Part shown: positions 7,006 to 15,505 of the stretch, piece by piece
How positions within the stretch are numbered: position 1 is the first letter of the stretch
How the letters are laid out: every line of letters starts with the position of its first letter
Origin: Methanosuratincolales archaeon
Lineage (GTDB): Archaea; Thermoproteota; Methanomethylicia; Methanomethylicales; Methanomethylicaceae
Assembly: GCA_937930465.1 (NCBI GenBank)
Contig: CALGKV010000079.1
Span: 1-24,674, forward strand
Direction of reading: 5' to 3'
Length of the DNA stretch: 24,674 nucleotides
The notes under the pieces: generated by a model
Database searches by the model: none
What the model saw: only the letters and a program-made list of their open reading frames with translations
What the model was told of the DNA's origin: nothing
Made by a program: the position numbers and the translations under genes

Positions 7006-7868
7006 GGGGGACAGGCACGTCCTACGGCGCAGCAACAATAGTCAACGCGATGCCATCCGGTTTCGGCGGGGCGATCGGGGTCTGGCTCAAGGCAGTCGCT
7101 GAGGTGGAGATCACTGAAGACCCTGCGGTCGAGGCTGTTGCGGCAGACCAGGAGGTCGAGGATCTCTCTCTGATTTCCGAGTCATTCAAGGCTGTTACAT
7201 GTAGGTACGGGCTCGGCTGCGGGGCTAGGATCACCGTTCGCAGCGAGATACCCCCTGCAAGGGGGATGAAGAGCTCGAGCGCAGTATCGAATGCAGTAGT
7301 TCTGGCTACGCTGGACGCGCTCGGCATAGATTGCGGGGCGATGGAGGCTGTCCAGATGGGCGTGCAGGCCTCAATGAGGGCAGGCGTGACCGCCACTGGC
7401 GCGTTCGATGACTCCTGCGCAAGCCTCTTTGGCGGCGTGTTCTTAACAGACAACGCGGGGATGAAGGTCCTCAGGAGCTGGGATGCCGAGGAGCTGACAG
7501 CGCTATTCCTGGTCCCCGAGGAGAGGAGGTATTCGGGGAAGGTCGACTCGGAGCTTCTCCGGAGCTATGCGCGGGTGTCACTCATGGCTTTCAACGAGGC
7601 GATCGAGGGGAGAATCTGGCAGGCAATGCTCATCAATGGGATGGCAATGGCCCACGTCTTCGGGTTCGACGCCGGACCGATCCTGGAGGCGGTAAGGGAG
7701 GGGGCGGTATCGGCAGGCCTTTGCGGCAAGGGCCCGGCCATATGCGCGGTGACCAGGCCGGAATACGAGGGAGGGATCCTTGACTGCTGGAGGGGCAGAG
7801 GCTGCAAAACTATCAGGACCAAGATCAGGGGCTGCGCCGTATGCGGGGTGGACGAGCTTGGCAGGTAG
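7002..7868 (+). CDS. aroK: Shikimate kinase, archaeal GHMP type
   Basis: Phosphorylates shikimate to shikimate 3-phosphate with ATP. This is the archaeal GHMP-superfamily enzyme, unrelated to bacterial AroK. Its hallmark is the glycine/serine-rich ATP loop PPARGMKSSSAVSNAV (84-99). Also seen are an N-terminal block GAATIVNAMPSGFGGAIG, ATGAFDDSCASLFGG, and a late GLCGKGPAICAV typical of the third GHMP motif. The length of 288 is normal for the family. ATG 7002 overlaps the aroE stop. The gene overlaps the likely aroA start by 11 nt. Its position between aroE and aroA matches the reaction order. Confidence 0.94.
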   Translation: MRGTGTSYGAATIVNAMPSGFGGAIGVWLKAVAEVEITEDPAVEAVAADQEVEDLSLISESFKAVTCRYGLGCGARITVRSEIPPARGMKSSSAVSNAVVLATLDALGIDCGAMEAVQMGVQASMRAGVTATGAFDDSCASLFGGVFLTDNAGMKVLRSWDAEELTALFLVPEERRYSGKVDSELLRSYARVSLMAFNEAIEGRIWQAMLINGMAMAHVFGFDAGPILEAVREGAVSAGLCGKGPAICAVTRPEYEGGILDCWRGRGCKTIRTKIRGCAVCGVDELGR

Positions 7869-9156
7869 CAGGGCATTCGCGGTCGTGAGGGAGAGCGTGA
7901 TCGATGGGGCTGTCAGGGCACCCCCTTCAAAGAGTTTCACACAGAGGGCGGTGGCGTGCGCATTGATATCGGAGGGCAGGACCGAAATTTTGGGCCCTTC
8001 TACCTCGGACGACGGCAGGGTGGCAGCCAGGATCGCAAAAAGCTTGGGAGCGAGGATCAAGACAGGAAATGGGGGGTGGCTAGTGGATCCCCCGTCCAGA
8101 CCCGAGGCCCCTGAAGAGGTAGTAGACTGCGGCGGGTCGGCGACCTCAATGAGGATCTTCACCGCGATCGCGGCGCTTTCGGAGGGGGCGACCGTACTCA
8201 CAGGGGACGAGTCCCTCAGGAGGCGCCCTGTCGGCGAGCTTTTGGAGGCGATGAATGCGCTAGGCGCGAGGTGCTTCTCGACCAAGCACAACGGCCTACC
8301 TCCCGTAGTAGTGGAGGGGGGAGGGTTCAGGGGAGGAGATGTGTCGATCCGCGGGGACGTGAGCTCGCAGTACATCTCAGCGCTGATAGTTGCCTGCACA
8401 AGGGGGGATTCAGGGACCTCGATACAGGTGATCGGGAACCTGGAATCGTCAGACTATGTCAGGATGAGCATAGACGTCCTGAGGCAGTTCGGAGGGGCAG
8501 CTTTCCCAGACTTTGACGCCAAGAGATTCATAATCCCTGGAAGGCAGTCACTCAAGGGTTGCAGATTCGTCGTCGAGGGGGACTACTCCTCTGCTGCGTT
8601 CATAATCGCGGCTGGTGCGCTTGCAGGAAACGCCTCTGTCACCGGGCTCAACCCTAGAACGTCCCAGGGGGACCGGAGGCTGCTGGAAATAATCGGCAGG
8701 ATGGGCGGCACCGTGTCGGTCGAGGGCGGCGCCGTCACTTCGCTCCGCGATAGGCTCAGGGGGATCGAGGTAGACTGCTCGGAGGTGCCAGACCTAGTGC
8801 CGGTTCTGGGAGTGCTGGCCACTCAGGCAGAGGGGGTAACAGTTCTAAGGAAGACCGGCCGGCTCAGGATAAAGGAGAGCGACAGGGTGGAGGGCCTGGT
8901 GAGTATGATAAACAAGTTTGGGGGGATAGCCCGAGTAGATGGGCAGGACATCATAATAAAAGGCCCTACGCGCATGAACGGCACAGAGATCGATCCTAAG
9001 GGGGACCACAGGCTAGCAATGGCCGCTGCTGTAGCGGGGCTCATCGCAAAGGGCGAGACTGTGATCCATAATGCTGGGTGCGTTTCGAAGAGCTACCCCA
9101 GTTTCTTCTCGGATCTGAAAAGCCTAGGGGCGGGCGTAGAGGTGAGGATCGGATGA
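7858..9156 (+). CDS. aroA: 5-Enolpyruvylshikimate-3-phosphate synthase
   Basis: Transfers the enolpyruvyl group of PEP to shikimate 3-phosphate. The 432 residues show the two-lobed EPSP synthase family: APPSKSFTQRA (substrate Lys-Ser), DCGGSATSMR, LRRRPVGELLEAM, SSQYISAL, GDYSSAAF, RIKESDRV and GDHRLAMA. The frame is open further upstream, but that part is out-of-frame shadow of the kinase. TTG 7858 with GGGGTGG at 7845-7851 gives the expected first strand (AFAVVRESVIDGAVRAPPSKS region, residues 6-26). GTG 7885 is a shorter alternative. The stop overlaps the ATG of aroC. Confidence 0.95.
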   Translation: MAGSRAFAVVRESVIDGAVRAPPSKSFTQRAVACALISEGRTEILGPSTSDDGRVAARIAKSLGARIKTGNGGWLVDPPSRPEAPEEVVDCGGSATSMRIFTAIAALSEGATVLTGDESLRRRPVGELLEAMNALGARCFSTKHNGLPPVVVEGGGFRGGDVSIRGDVSSQYISALIVACTRGDSGTSIQVIGNLESSDYVRMSIDVLRQFGGAAFPDFDAKRFIIPGRQSLKGCRFVVEGDYSSAAFIIAAGALAGNASVTGLNPRTSQGDRRLLEIIGRMGGTVSVEGGAVTSLRDRLRGIEVDCSEVPDLVPVLGVLATQAEGVTVLRKTGRLRIKESDRVEGLVSMINKFGGIARVDGQDIIIKGPTRMNGTEIDPKGDHRLAMAAAVAGLIAKGETVIHNAGCVSKSYPSFFSDLKSLGAGVEVRIG

Positions 9157-10256
9157 GCTTTGGGTTCGGCAAGGAATTCAGGGTGACGGTCTTCGGGGAG
9201 TCCCACGGCACTTGTGTCGGGGCGGTCGTCGAGGGATGCCCTGCAGGGCTCCCTTTGGAAGAGGGGGACATACAGCGCGAGCTCGACAGGCGCAAGCCAG
9301 GCGGGCGGCACTCGAGTGCAAGGGGCGAGCCGGACAGGATCAGGCTGATCAGCGGCATATGCGGCGGCAGGACCAATGGCGGCCCGATCACGATGCTGGT
9401 GGAGAACGAAGATGTGGACTCTTCGTGGTACGAAGAGAACAGGCACCTCCCGAGACCGGGCCACTCGGACTTCCCAGCATATGTGAAGTACGGCGGCATG
9501 AACGACTACAGGGGAGGCGGGTTTTTCTCAGGAAGGATGACCGCGCCCCTTGTCATGGGAGGGGCGGTGGCGAAGAGGCTGCTCTCAACTTTAGGAGTCA
9601 AGGTCATCGGCCACATCGTGCAGATCGGGAGGATCAGGCTATTGGAGCAGGTGAGCGACCAGGCAATAGAGGCTGCAACTTTGAGAGGCGCAATATGCGC
9701 GGACACGGGAACCGCAAGGGAATTTGAGGGCGAGATCGACAGGGTTGCCAAGGAAGGCGATTCGGTCGGCGGGGTTGTCGAATGCAGGGTACTCAACTTG
9801 CCAACGGGAGTCGGGGAGCCCTTCTTCGATTCGGTTGAGAGCACCATAGCGCACGGGGTCTTCAGTATCCCCGGGGTAAAGGGGGTGGAGTTTGGAGCAG
9901 GGTTCGGCTTCGCATCGATGAGGGGATCAGAGGCAAACGATACCATCGTCGCCAGGGACGGCAAGTTTGAGACGGAGACGAACAGGTCTGGCGGGGTGCA
10001 GGGGGGTCTAACCACGGGTATGCCGCTCTTGTTCAGGGTCGCCGTGAAGCCAACGCCTTCAATAAGGAAGGAGCAGAGGACAGTCGACATGAGGACGATG
10101 CAGGAGGCGACCATAAAAGTAGGCGGCAGGCACGACCCGTGCATAGCGGTGAGGGCTGTCCCGGTGGTCGAGGCGGTCGCCGCGGTCTGCATTGCGGACC
10201 TGATGGCAAGGGACGGAAAGATACCGAGGAGGATTGGTGGTAAGATTGGGAATTGA
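9153..10256 (+). CDS. aroC: Chorismate synthase
   Basis: Eliminates phosphate from EPSP to give chorismate, using reduced FMN as a catalyst that is not consumed. The 367 residues carry the family signatures GESHGTCVGAVVEGCPAG near the start, RRKPGGRHSSARGEPD, RPGHSDFPAYVKYG, DYRGGGFFSGRMTA and GGVQGGLTTGMPL. I see no extra flavin reductase domain, so it should be the monofunctional form that needs reduced FMN from elsewhere. ATG 9153 overlaps the aroA stop (ATGA). The 3' end contains GAGGAGG, which serves the next gene. Confidence 0.96.
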   Translation: MSFGFGKEFRVTVFGESHGTCVGAVVEGCPAGLPLEEGDIQRELDRRKPGGRHSSARGEPDRIRLISGICGGRTNGGPITMLVENEDVDSSWYEENRHLPRPGHSDFPAYVKYGGMNDYRGGGFFSGRMTAPLVMGGAVAKRLLSTLGVKVIGHIVQIGRIRLLEQVSDQAIEAATLRGAICADTGTAREFEGEIDRVAKEGDSVGGVVECRVLNLPTGVGEPFFDSVESTIAHGVFSIPGVKGVEFGAGFGFASMRGSEANDTIVARDGKFETETNRSGGVQGGLTTGMPLLFRVAVKPTPSIRKEQRTVDMRTMQEATIKVGGRHDPCIAVRAVPVVEAVAAVCIADLMARDGKIPRRIGGKIGN

Positions 10257-11304
10257 GGAGATCAGGAAAGAGATAGACAAGATAGACGAGGAGATAGTGA
10301 GACTGCTGAACGAGAGGGTGGCGGCGTGCAAGAAGGCAGGCGTAGCCAAGGGAGGGATCGATATATTTGACGTGGACCGCGAAAGGAGGGTCTTGGAGAG
10401 AGTCGCATCCAGATCCGAGGAGGCCCCTATTGAGGGGGTACGTGCGGTCTACAGGGAAGTCATCTCGATGTGCCGCAGGGTCCAGAGGCCGATCACAGTC
10501 GCTTTCTTGGGGCCTGAGGGAAGCTTCTCCCACGAGGTGGCTTCTAAGCACTTCGGAACATCCTCGAAGCTTCTGCCGAGCAGAAGGATAAGGAACATCT
10601 TCACAGAAGTCGATCTTGGGGGGGCGGACTTAGGGGTTGTGCCATTCGAGAACTCGATCGAGGGCGCTGTCAATGACACCTTGGACTGCTTCGTCGAGTA
10701 CCCGGTCTCGATAGTCGGCGAGGCCCTCTTCAGGATCAACCAGAACCTGATCGTGGACCCAGAGGTGACCGCGCTCAGCCAGATAGAGAGGGTCTATTCT
10801 CACCCTCAAGCGCTTGCCCAGTGCGACGGCTACATCACGAAGCACCTTAACGACAAGGAGATCGTCGTCACCGAGTCGACAGCCAGGGCCGTGGAGCACA
10901 TCCTGAGGGACCCGAAGGGGGCAGCCATCGGCAGCAAGGTGGCTGCAGAGCTCAACGATCTGAAGATCTTCGAGGCAGGTATCGAGGACTCGCCAAACAA
11001 CTACACAAGGTTCGTCGTGATAAAGAAGGGGGGTGTTGCCGAGGGAGGGAACAAGACATCGCTGATACTCTCAATAGATCACGTCCCCGGATCTCTGGCT
11101 GCGGTGCTTAACTGCTTTGCTAAGAACGGAATCAATGTGACCATGATACTCTCGAGGCCGCTCTACATGAAGCCATGGGAGTACCTCTTCTTCATTGATT
11201 TTGAAGGGAATCTAGGTGATGAGAAATGCAGGAATGCAATGGAGGAACTAAAGAAGAAGACGAGGTTCCTGAGGATACTAGGAAGTTACTCAGAGTTGCT
11301 GTGA
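10237..11304 (+). CDS. pheA: Bifunctional chorismate mutase-prephenate dehydratase (P-protein)
   Basis: Converts chorismate to prephenate and then phenylpyruvate, the phenylalanine precursor. Three domains are seen: an AroQ-type chorismate mutase (about residues 4-85, with IDKIDEEIVRLLNERV), the prephenate dehydratase (about 88-265, with AFLGPEGSFSHEVA, VVPFENSIEGAVNDTLD, ESTARAVEH and NNYTRFVVI carrying the Thr-Arg-Phe motif), and an ACT domain (about 270-345, with SIDHVPGSLAAVL and LSRPLYMKPWEYLFFIDFEG). The ACT domain is where phenylalanine inhibits known P-proteins. The start is uncertain among TTG 10234, GTG 10237 and TTG 10246. GTG 10237 lies 4 nt after GAGGAGG and is my choice. It overlaps aroC by about 20 nt. 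Confidence 0.94.
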   Translation: MVRLGIEEIRKEIDKIDEEIVRLLNERVAACKKAGVAKGGIDIFDVDRERRVLERVASRSEEAPIEGVRAVYREVISMCRRVQRPITVAFLGPEGSFSHEVASKHFGTSSKLLPSRRIRNIFTEVDLGGADLGVVPFENSIEGAVNDTLDCFVEYPVSIVGEALFRINQNLIVDPEVTALSQIERVYSHPQALAQCDGYITKHLNDKEIVVTESTARAVEHILRDPKGAAIGSKVAAELNDLKIFEAGIEDSPNNYTRFVVIKKGGVAEGGNKTSLILSIDHVPGSLAAVLNCFAKNGINVTMILSRPLYMKPWEYLFFIDFEGNLGDEKCRNAMEELKKKTRFLRILGSYSELL

Positions 11305-12017
11305 TTGGGACCGGGAAGATGGGGAGGTGCCTCTCCACACTGCTCAGGGATCAAGCCGATGTAACGCTGCACAGCAGGGATCTCAGGAAGGGAAGGGCGA
11401 TAGCCAAGAGGGTCGGGGTGTGCAGTTCAGAAATCAAAGCGATCTCGGAGAGCGACGTGGTGATAGCCACGATGCCGACCGGGGCAATCCCAGGATTCCT
11501 AGAGGAGTCTGCAGGAAGCATGCGCCCCGGCGCAGCCTTCGTAGATGTCTCGTCCGTTAAATGTGGAGTGGTAGAGGAGGTCCTAAAGAGGCTGCCGGAA
11601 TGGGTCGGGTACGTCAGCATCCATCCGCTCTTCACCTCGCCCAAGGTGAAGGAAAAGGACGTGGCATTCATCCCAGTCAGGGGCACGGCGAACGTTTATA
11701 GGTTCTTGGAAACCCTCTCGAGGTCAGGGATGCGCCTATTCGAGACTTCCTCCGAAGAGCACGATCGTGCCACAGCCATAACGCAGGTGCTCCACCACTT
11801 TGCGCTGCTCACGATGGATAAGGTGCTCCAAAGGCACATGAGTTCCTCGGAAAAATTCACGACTCACAGCCTTAGGAAGACGCTGGCAGTGATGAGGCTG
11901 GTCAAGGGCAACCGCGACACAGCGGTAATGATCCAAAGGCTGAACAAATTCGGGAAGAGCATCAGAATGGAGTACATAAAGGAAGCCGAGGCGCTGGACC
12001 GAGAGTTGTCAGATTGA
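11226..12017 (+). CDS. tyrA: Prephenate dehydrogenase
   Basis: Oxidative decarboxylation of prephenate to 4-hydroxyphenylpyruvate, the tyrosine precursor. Seen are the nucleotide-binding strand and loop RVAVIGTGKMG (residues 23-33), the VDVSSVK segment, SIHPLFTSPK and the helical dimerisation part with EEHDRATAITQVLHHFALL. The length of 263 fits stand-alone archaeal TyrA. No chorismate mutase or ACT domain is attached; the mutase is in the P-protein upstream. ATG 11226 lies 79 nt inside pheA but has a strong Shine-Dalgarno GGTGAT 5 nt upstream (11215-11220) and keeps the first beta strand whole. The only other option, GTG 11301, would cut that strand. It is the last gene of the operon. Confidence 0.88.
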   Translation: MQECNGGTKEEDEVPEDTRKLLRVAVIGTGKMGRCLSTLLRDQADVTLHSRDLRKGRAIAKRVGVCSSEIKAISESDVVIATMPTGAIPGFLEESAGSMRPGAAFVDVSSVKCGVVEEVLKRLPEWVGYVSIHPLFTSPKVKEKDVAFIPVRGTANVYRFLETLSRSGMRLFETSSEEHDRATAITQVLHHFALLTMDKVLQRHMSSSEKFTTHSLRKTLAVMRLVKGNRDTAVMIQRLNKFGKSIRMEYIKEAEALDRELSD

Positions 12018-12050
12018 TTGCATAAGACCATGCGGTTCCCTAATCGACGA

Positions 12051-12067
12051 TTTTTTGCCCCTTTTTT
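12051..12067 (+). terminator. Double oligo-T terminator of the aromatic operon
   Basis: Two T6 runs (12051-12056 and 12062-12067) separated by GCCCC lie about 35-50 nt after the tyrA stop. Oligo-T runs without a hairpin are sufficient for archaeal RNA polymerase to terminate. Confidence 0.7.
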
Positions 12068-12144
12068 CTCAGCCAAAATGGCGAGATCAGATCAGTGGCA
12101 AAGAAAAATTAGGGAAGGGGCACCTTCTATAGTGGAGTGGTAAT

Positions 12145-13869
12145 ATGGACGCCCTGCTTGGCTTCACTCTGTCACTTTTGGCGGCCGCAATCGTCGCGCT
12201 GGCATTGAAACGGGCGAATGTTTCACCAGTCGCAGGGTATATTCTCGCAGGGTTGCTCATCGGGCCCGTCTTCAGGGTGGTGGATCCTTCTTCAGAATAC
12301 ATTGCTATCGCGAGCAACATCGGAATAGCGCTCATCTCATTCGAGATTGGCCTGACCGCAAAACTAGGGTTCCTGAGGCGCCACACTCAAGAGGTAGGCA
12401 TGACGGCGCTGATTGAGTTCCTTGCAATAACGTTCCTCGCAGCAGTTATAGGGATCACACTGGGGCTCCCCATAATCATTAGCGTAATCCTCGGACTGAT
12501 GGCGCTCAACACCAGCACAGCCATAGCTTTCAAGCTTGTGGAGTCGACCAAGAAGTTATCCGGGCGAGACTCGTTGCAAATACTAGGTACAGGCACTATA
12601 GAAGACATAATCGTAATGACTGGCATATCGCTCATCCCCGCCTTTGCACAACTAGGGCGCCTGGAGATAGAAAGCGTCTTTTACCAAATCTCCTTCGTGA
12701 TCATCACTGTCCTCGTGACTCTAGTCGTGAGCCTGCAGGTCCTGCCCAAGATATTCGCTTTCATATCAAAGGGCAACGACCAAGAGATCACGGTGCTGCT
12801 GCTCCTTGCAACAGCAATCGGATTTGGTTGGCTAGGCAGCTACATGGGGATCTCCTTCGCCTTGGGCGCTTTCATAGCGGGGCTCGTGATCTCTTCGATT
12901 GATTTGCCTAGTGAAGTGATGAATAGGATGATCTCACTCAGGGACCTCTTTGCAATACTGTTCTTCATATCTGTGGGACTATCAATACCAGTGATAGAGA
13001 GCCTCGCAGGCGTGGCATATGCAATAGCCATCGCGGCTGCTGTCATTTGCCTGAAGTTCGTATCTTTCACGTCAGCAGCCTGGTTGAGCGGGAGAAGGCT
13101 AGAAAAAGCGATCAGGATGGGGTTCTACATGATCCCAATCAGCGAGTTCGCGCTCATAGTTGCGAGCGAAGGCTACAGGTATGGTTTCATTGGCAGTGAC
13201 TTTTTCATGGCATCCGCATTTGCAGTCATCATATCCGTTGTTGCTGCATCGAAGCTTGTTCAAAAGGATGAGGAATACGCAAACAAGGTCGCCTCGTTTG
13301 CCCCCCCCAGGGTGAGAAATGGCGTCGAGACACTCGCTATTCAGATGCTAAGATTTTTGAACAGGATTGTGCTGAGGGCAGGGGAAGAAAGGGTTCACCT
13401 GATCGGAATCGGGAGCAAGATAGCAGTAATAATCGTCATTACATCGATTGGGGCCTTGGCTATTCAGCTCTTGAATGAGTTGCCCCTGATATCCGAGTTT
13501 ATTATGATTCTACAGGTCCTAGTCGCTTCGGTTGTATCGATGACAATAGCAGTTGAAATCTTTAGGCTCGCTCGCAGCATCCACATGATGACGGAACGTG
13601 TGCTGCAAAAGAGGGGGGAGGAGGCAAGCAAGGTCCTAAGGGTGTTCAGGAATGTTGTCTATCTAGTCACCTTGCTACTCTTAGCCATGATAGTAATCCT
13701 CAGCTCAGCAGCGATAGTCAGAAGGCTGTTGCAAGATTTGGGCTCGTTTACAGCCAACACACTTTCCTTTGCCATCATATTCTCATTGGCTCTAATAGCT
13801 TTCTACTTCTCCTACAGCAAGGTAAGGAAGATGCTTGAAACATTGGAAGGAATAATCGACAGGATTTAG
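12145..13869 (+). CDS. CPA2-family cation/proton antiporter, membrane protein
   Basis: A 574-residue polytopic membrane protein. Residues 1-375 form the Kef/NhaS-like Na+ (or K+)/H+ exchanger core of the monovalent cation:proton antiporter-2 family. It opens with VSPVAGYILAGLLIGP and continues with a NIGIALISFEIGL segment, a crossing region ALNTSTAIAF and TGTIEDIIVM, where the family has a QD or ED acidic residue. After residue 375 there is no TrkA-N/RCK domain. Instead there is a short loop and about four more hydrophobic segments (about 415-440, 450-472, 502-528, 537-555) with basic stretches between them. ATG 12145 has GGAGTGG 4 nt before it. A weak TATA-like A/T stretch lies at 12103-12112. 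Substrate ion cannot be told from sequence. Confidence 0.85.
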   Translation: MDALLGFTLSLLAAAIVALALKRANVSPVAGYILAGLLIGPVFRVVDPSSEYIAIASNIGIALISFEIGLTAKLGFLRRHTQEVGMTALIEFLAITFLAAVIGITLGLPIIISVILGLMALNTSTAIAFKLVESTKKLSGRDSLQILGTGTIEDIIVMTGISLIPAFAQLGRLEIESVFYQISFVIITVLVTLVVSLQVLPKIFAFISKGNDQEITVLLLLATAIGFGWLGSYMGISFALGAFIAGLVISSIDLPSEVMNRMISLRDLFAILFFISVGLSIPVIESLAGVAYAIAIAAAVICLKFVSFTSAAWLSGRRLEKAIRMGFYMIPISEFALIVASEGYRYGFIGSDFFMASAFAVIISVVAASKLVQKDEEYANKVASFAPPRVRNGVETLAIQMLRFLNRIVLRAGEERVHLIGIGSKIAVIIVITSIGALAIQLLNELPLISEFIMILQVLVASVVSMTIAVEIFRLARSIHMMTERVLQKRGEEASKVLRVFRNVVYLVTLLLLAMIVILSSAAIVRRLLQDLGSFTANTLSFAIIFSLALIAFYFSYSKVRKMLETLEGIIDRI

Positions 13870-13879
13870 GAATGCGTTT

Positions 13880-15505
13880 TCATGTAGGAAGATCGGCGAA
13901 GATTTTCCTAAACTGTTTTTTGGCGAGGCTGAAAAAAACCGAAGAAGCGATCATCCCGAAAGCCAAAGACATGGCAAGCGATGGATAGAGCCCGTAGCCG
14001 ATGCCCATGAATATGAACAACAGAACAGGAGATGCCGTAGCAATTCCCGCCGCGCCAAGCACCAGCATCGAAATGAGAATGCCCGTACCTGTGATGTAGC
14101 TGCTCTGGGGCTTCTCAGTTAGATCCGGGTATTTCGAGCCAAAATAGAGACCTATGCTTACAGAAATGCATGCCATGGCAACACTTATAACAAGCAAGCT
14201 TGTGGCGGCGTTTGATCCGAAATTGAACGCAAGAGAGAAGACCCCCGAATAGCCCAAGGCCAAGATCAGCGAAAGGGAGACCGGCAAAATGGCTTTTGCC
14301 CTGAAGTACGACACGGGATCAACCGGCGAAGCGAATATGCGCCACAAAGCCTTGCCCTCCTGCCCTATCGACATGGCTGATAAGAAGAGCCCGAAGATGC
14401 CAGTGCCAATGAGTGAGAACATACCGGCATAGCCGTACAATTCGTAGCGATCCATAGGCCCAGTTGTGAGGAGCAATGGAATCACCATTATGAGAGGGAT
14501 CGACCAGAACCTCACCATTTCCTTCCTTCTTGACAGCGACCTCAAGTCCTTGGATACTACTGCCAGTTCAGCCTGGGTGAAAAAAATGCTGCCAAGACCG
14601 ATCCCAAACCCAGAGCCCGCGCGTGGCTTTGCTTCGGAACGGGGCATCTTTATCGTGACGGGCACAGGAACCCAATATCTCGACCTCACGGCAACAGCGC
14701 CTAGCATCATTGCAGCACCAAAGAGCAGCGTTATCGCAAAGAAAAAAACTGCGGATGATAAATTGCCTGCCGACGTTTCCGCGACGACTATCGAGGGCCA
14801 AATCAATGGCACGAAGCATAGCCCCTGGATCCTCGGTGCGATGGTCTCGAGAACCCTGAAAAATAAGCCCGGATTGAAAAATATCTGCGAGATGGCAAGG
14901 ACGATCACAATCAGCACGGCCCTTGATAAGATGGCAGCCCTCCCGCTCCTCTTTGAGAACGTCGAGGAGATACGATTCACGACAGATTTGATCATTTCCG
15001 AGATGAAGCCCCCAACTGTCGCGCAGAAAAGTGCCAACAACGAGGAGAGCGCCCAGGCACCGATCAATTCAAACCTGGCTGCCAAGGCCAGGGAGATGCC
15101 TAGCACGGCGGCAACTATGTAGCTGTAAGAGAGGACTGTCGAGAGGGAGGACGCGATGACATAGTCGAAGGAGGAGATGGGCATGTAGTTCACCATTTCG
15201 CTCGAGGCGTACTGCGCGTTGTCTCCTATGACGAAGAACAACCCGTAGAGCACCACGAACGAAAGCGCGATCAGCGGCACCGAGGAGAGCAGCTGCAGCG
15301 AAATTGCCCGCAAATATGTGATTTCGGATCCTGGAACGGCACCAAGAAAGGCATAGAGAGCGGAGGAGGCGGCAACAAAAACGAGTACGGAAAGTTGGAT
15401 CAGCCGATCCGGTTTCGAAAACCAGCCCCTCGAGATTTCGCCCCGGGTCCTTATCTGGGAAAGGAGTAAAATCAGCAGGAGAGCCCTTACCCTGGACGCC
15501 CTCAT
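13880..15505 (-). CDS. ABC exporter permease (ABC-2-like), polytopic membrane protein
   Basis: 541 residues, mostly hydrophobic, with roughly twelve membrane segments and no enzyme motif. Two similar halves, each beginning with a charged cytoplasmic stretch (near residues 20-30 and 315-330), suggest a duplicated six-helix ABC-2-type unit, but I cannot place it in a named subfamily. Its ATG overlaps the stop of the ATPase gene (ATGA), so the two are translationally coupled and should form one transporter. The substrate is unknown. It converges with the antiporter gene, with only 10 nt between stops. Confidence 0.8.
   Translation of the reverse strand: MRASRVRALLLILLLSQIRTRGEISRGWFSKPDRLIQLSVLVFVAASSALYAFLGAVPGSEITYLRAISLQLLSSVPLIALSFVVLYGLFFVIGDNAQYASSEMVNYMPISSFDYVIASSLSTVLSYSYIVAAVLGISLALAARFELIGAWALSSLLALFCATVGGFISEMIKSVVNRISSTFSKRSGRAAILSRAVLIVIVLAISQIFFNPGLFFRVLETIAPRIQGLCFVPLIWPSIVVAETSAGNLSSAVFFFAITLLFGAAMMLGAVAVRSRYWVPVPVTIKMPRSEAKPRAGSGFGIGLGSIFFTQAELAVVSKDLRSLSRRKEMVRFWSIPLIMVIPLLLTTGPMDRYELYGYAGMFSLIGTGIFGLFLSAMSIGQEGKALWRIFASPVDPVSYFRAKAILPVSLSLILALGYSGVFSLAFNFGSNAATSLLVISVAMACISVSIGLYFGSKYPDLTEKPQSSYITGTGILISMLVLGAAGIATASPVLLFIFMGIGYGLYPSLAMSLAFGMIASSVFFSLAKKQFRKIFADLPT
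13916..13921 (+). terminator. Oligo-T terminator after the antiporter
   Basis: A T6 run about 47 nt past the antiporter stop, inside the 3' end of the convergent permease gene. It is the first T run on the plus strand after that gene. Confidence 0.4.

Noticed and set aside
11301..12017. tyrA starting at GTG 11301
   Set aside because: The first nucleotide-binding strand would be cut to MIGTG, and the nearest purine-rich site is about 15 nt away.
14466..15122. A 218-residue plus-strand frame inside the permease gene
   Set aside because: It is antisense to a clear membrane protein coupled to its ATPase, has no recognisable motif, and looks like a shadow of regular codon use.
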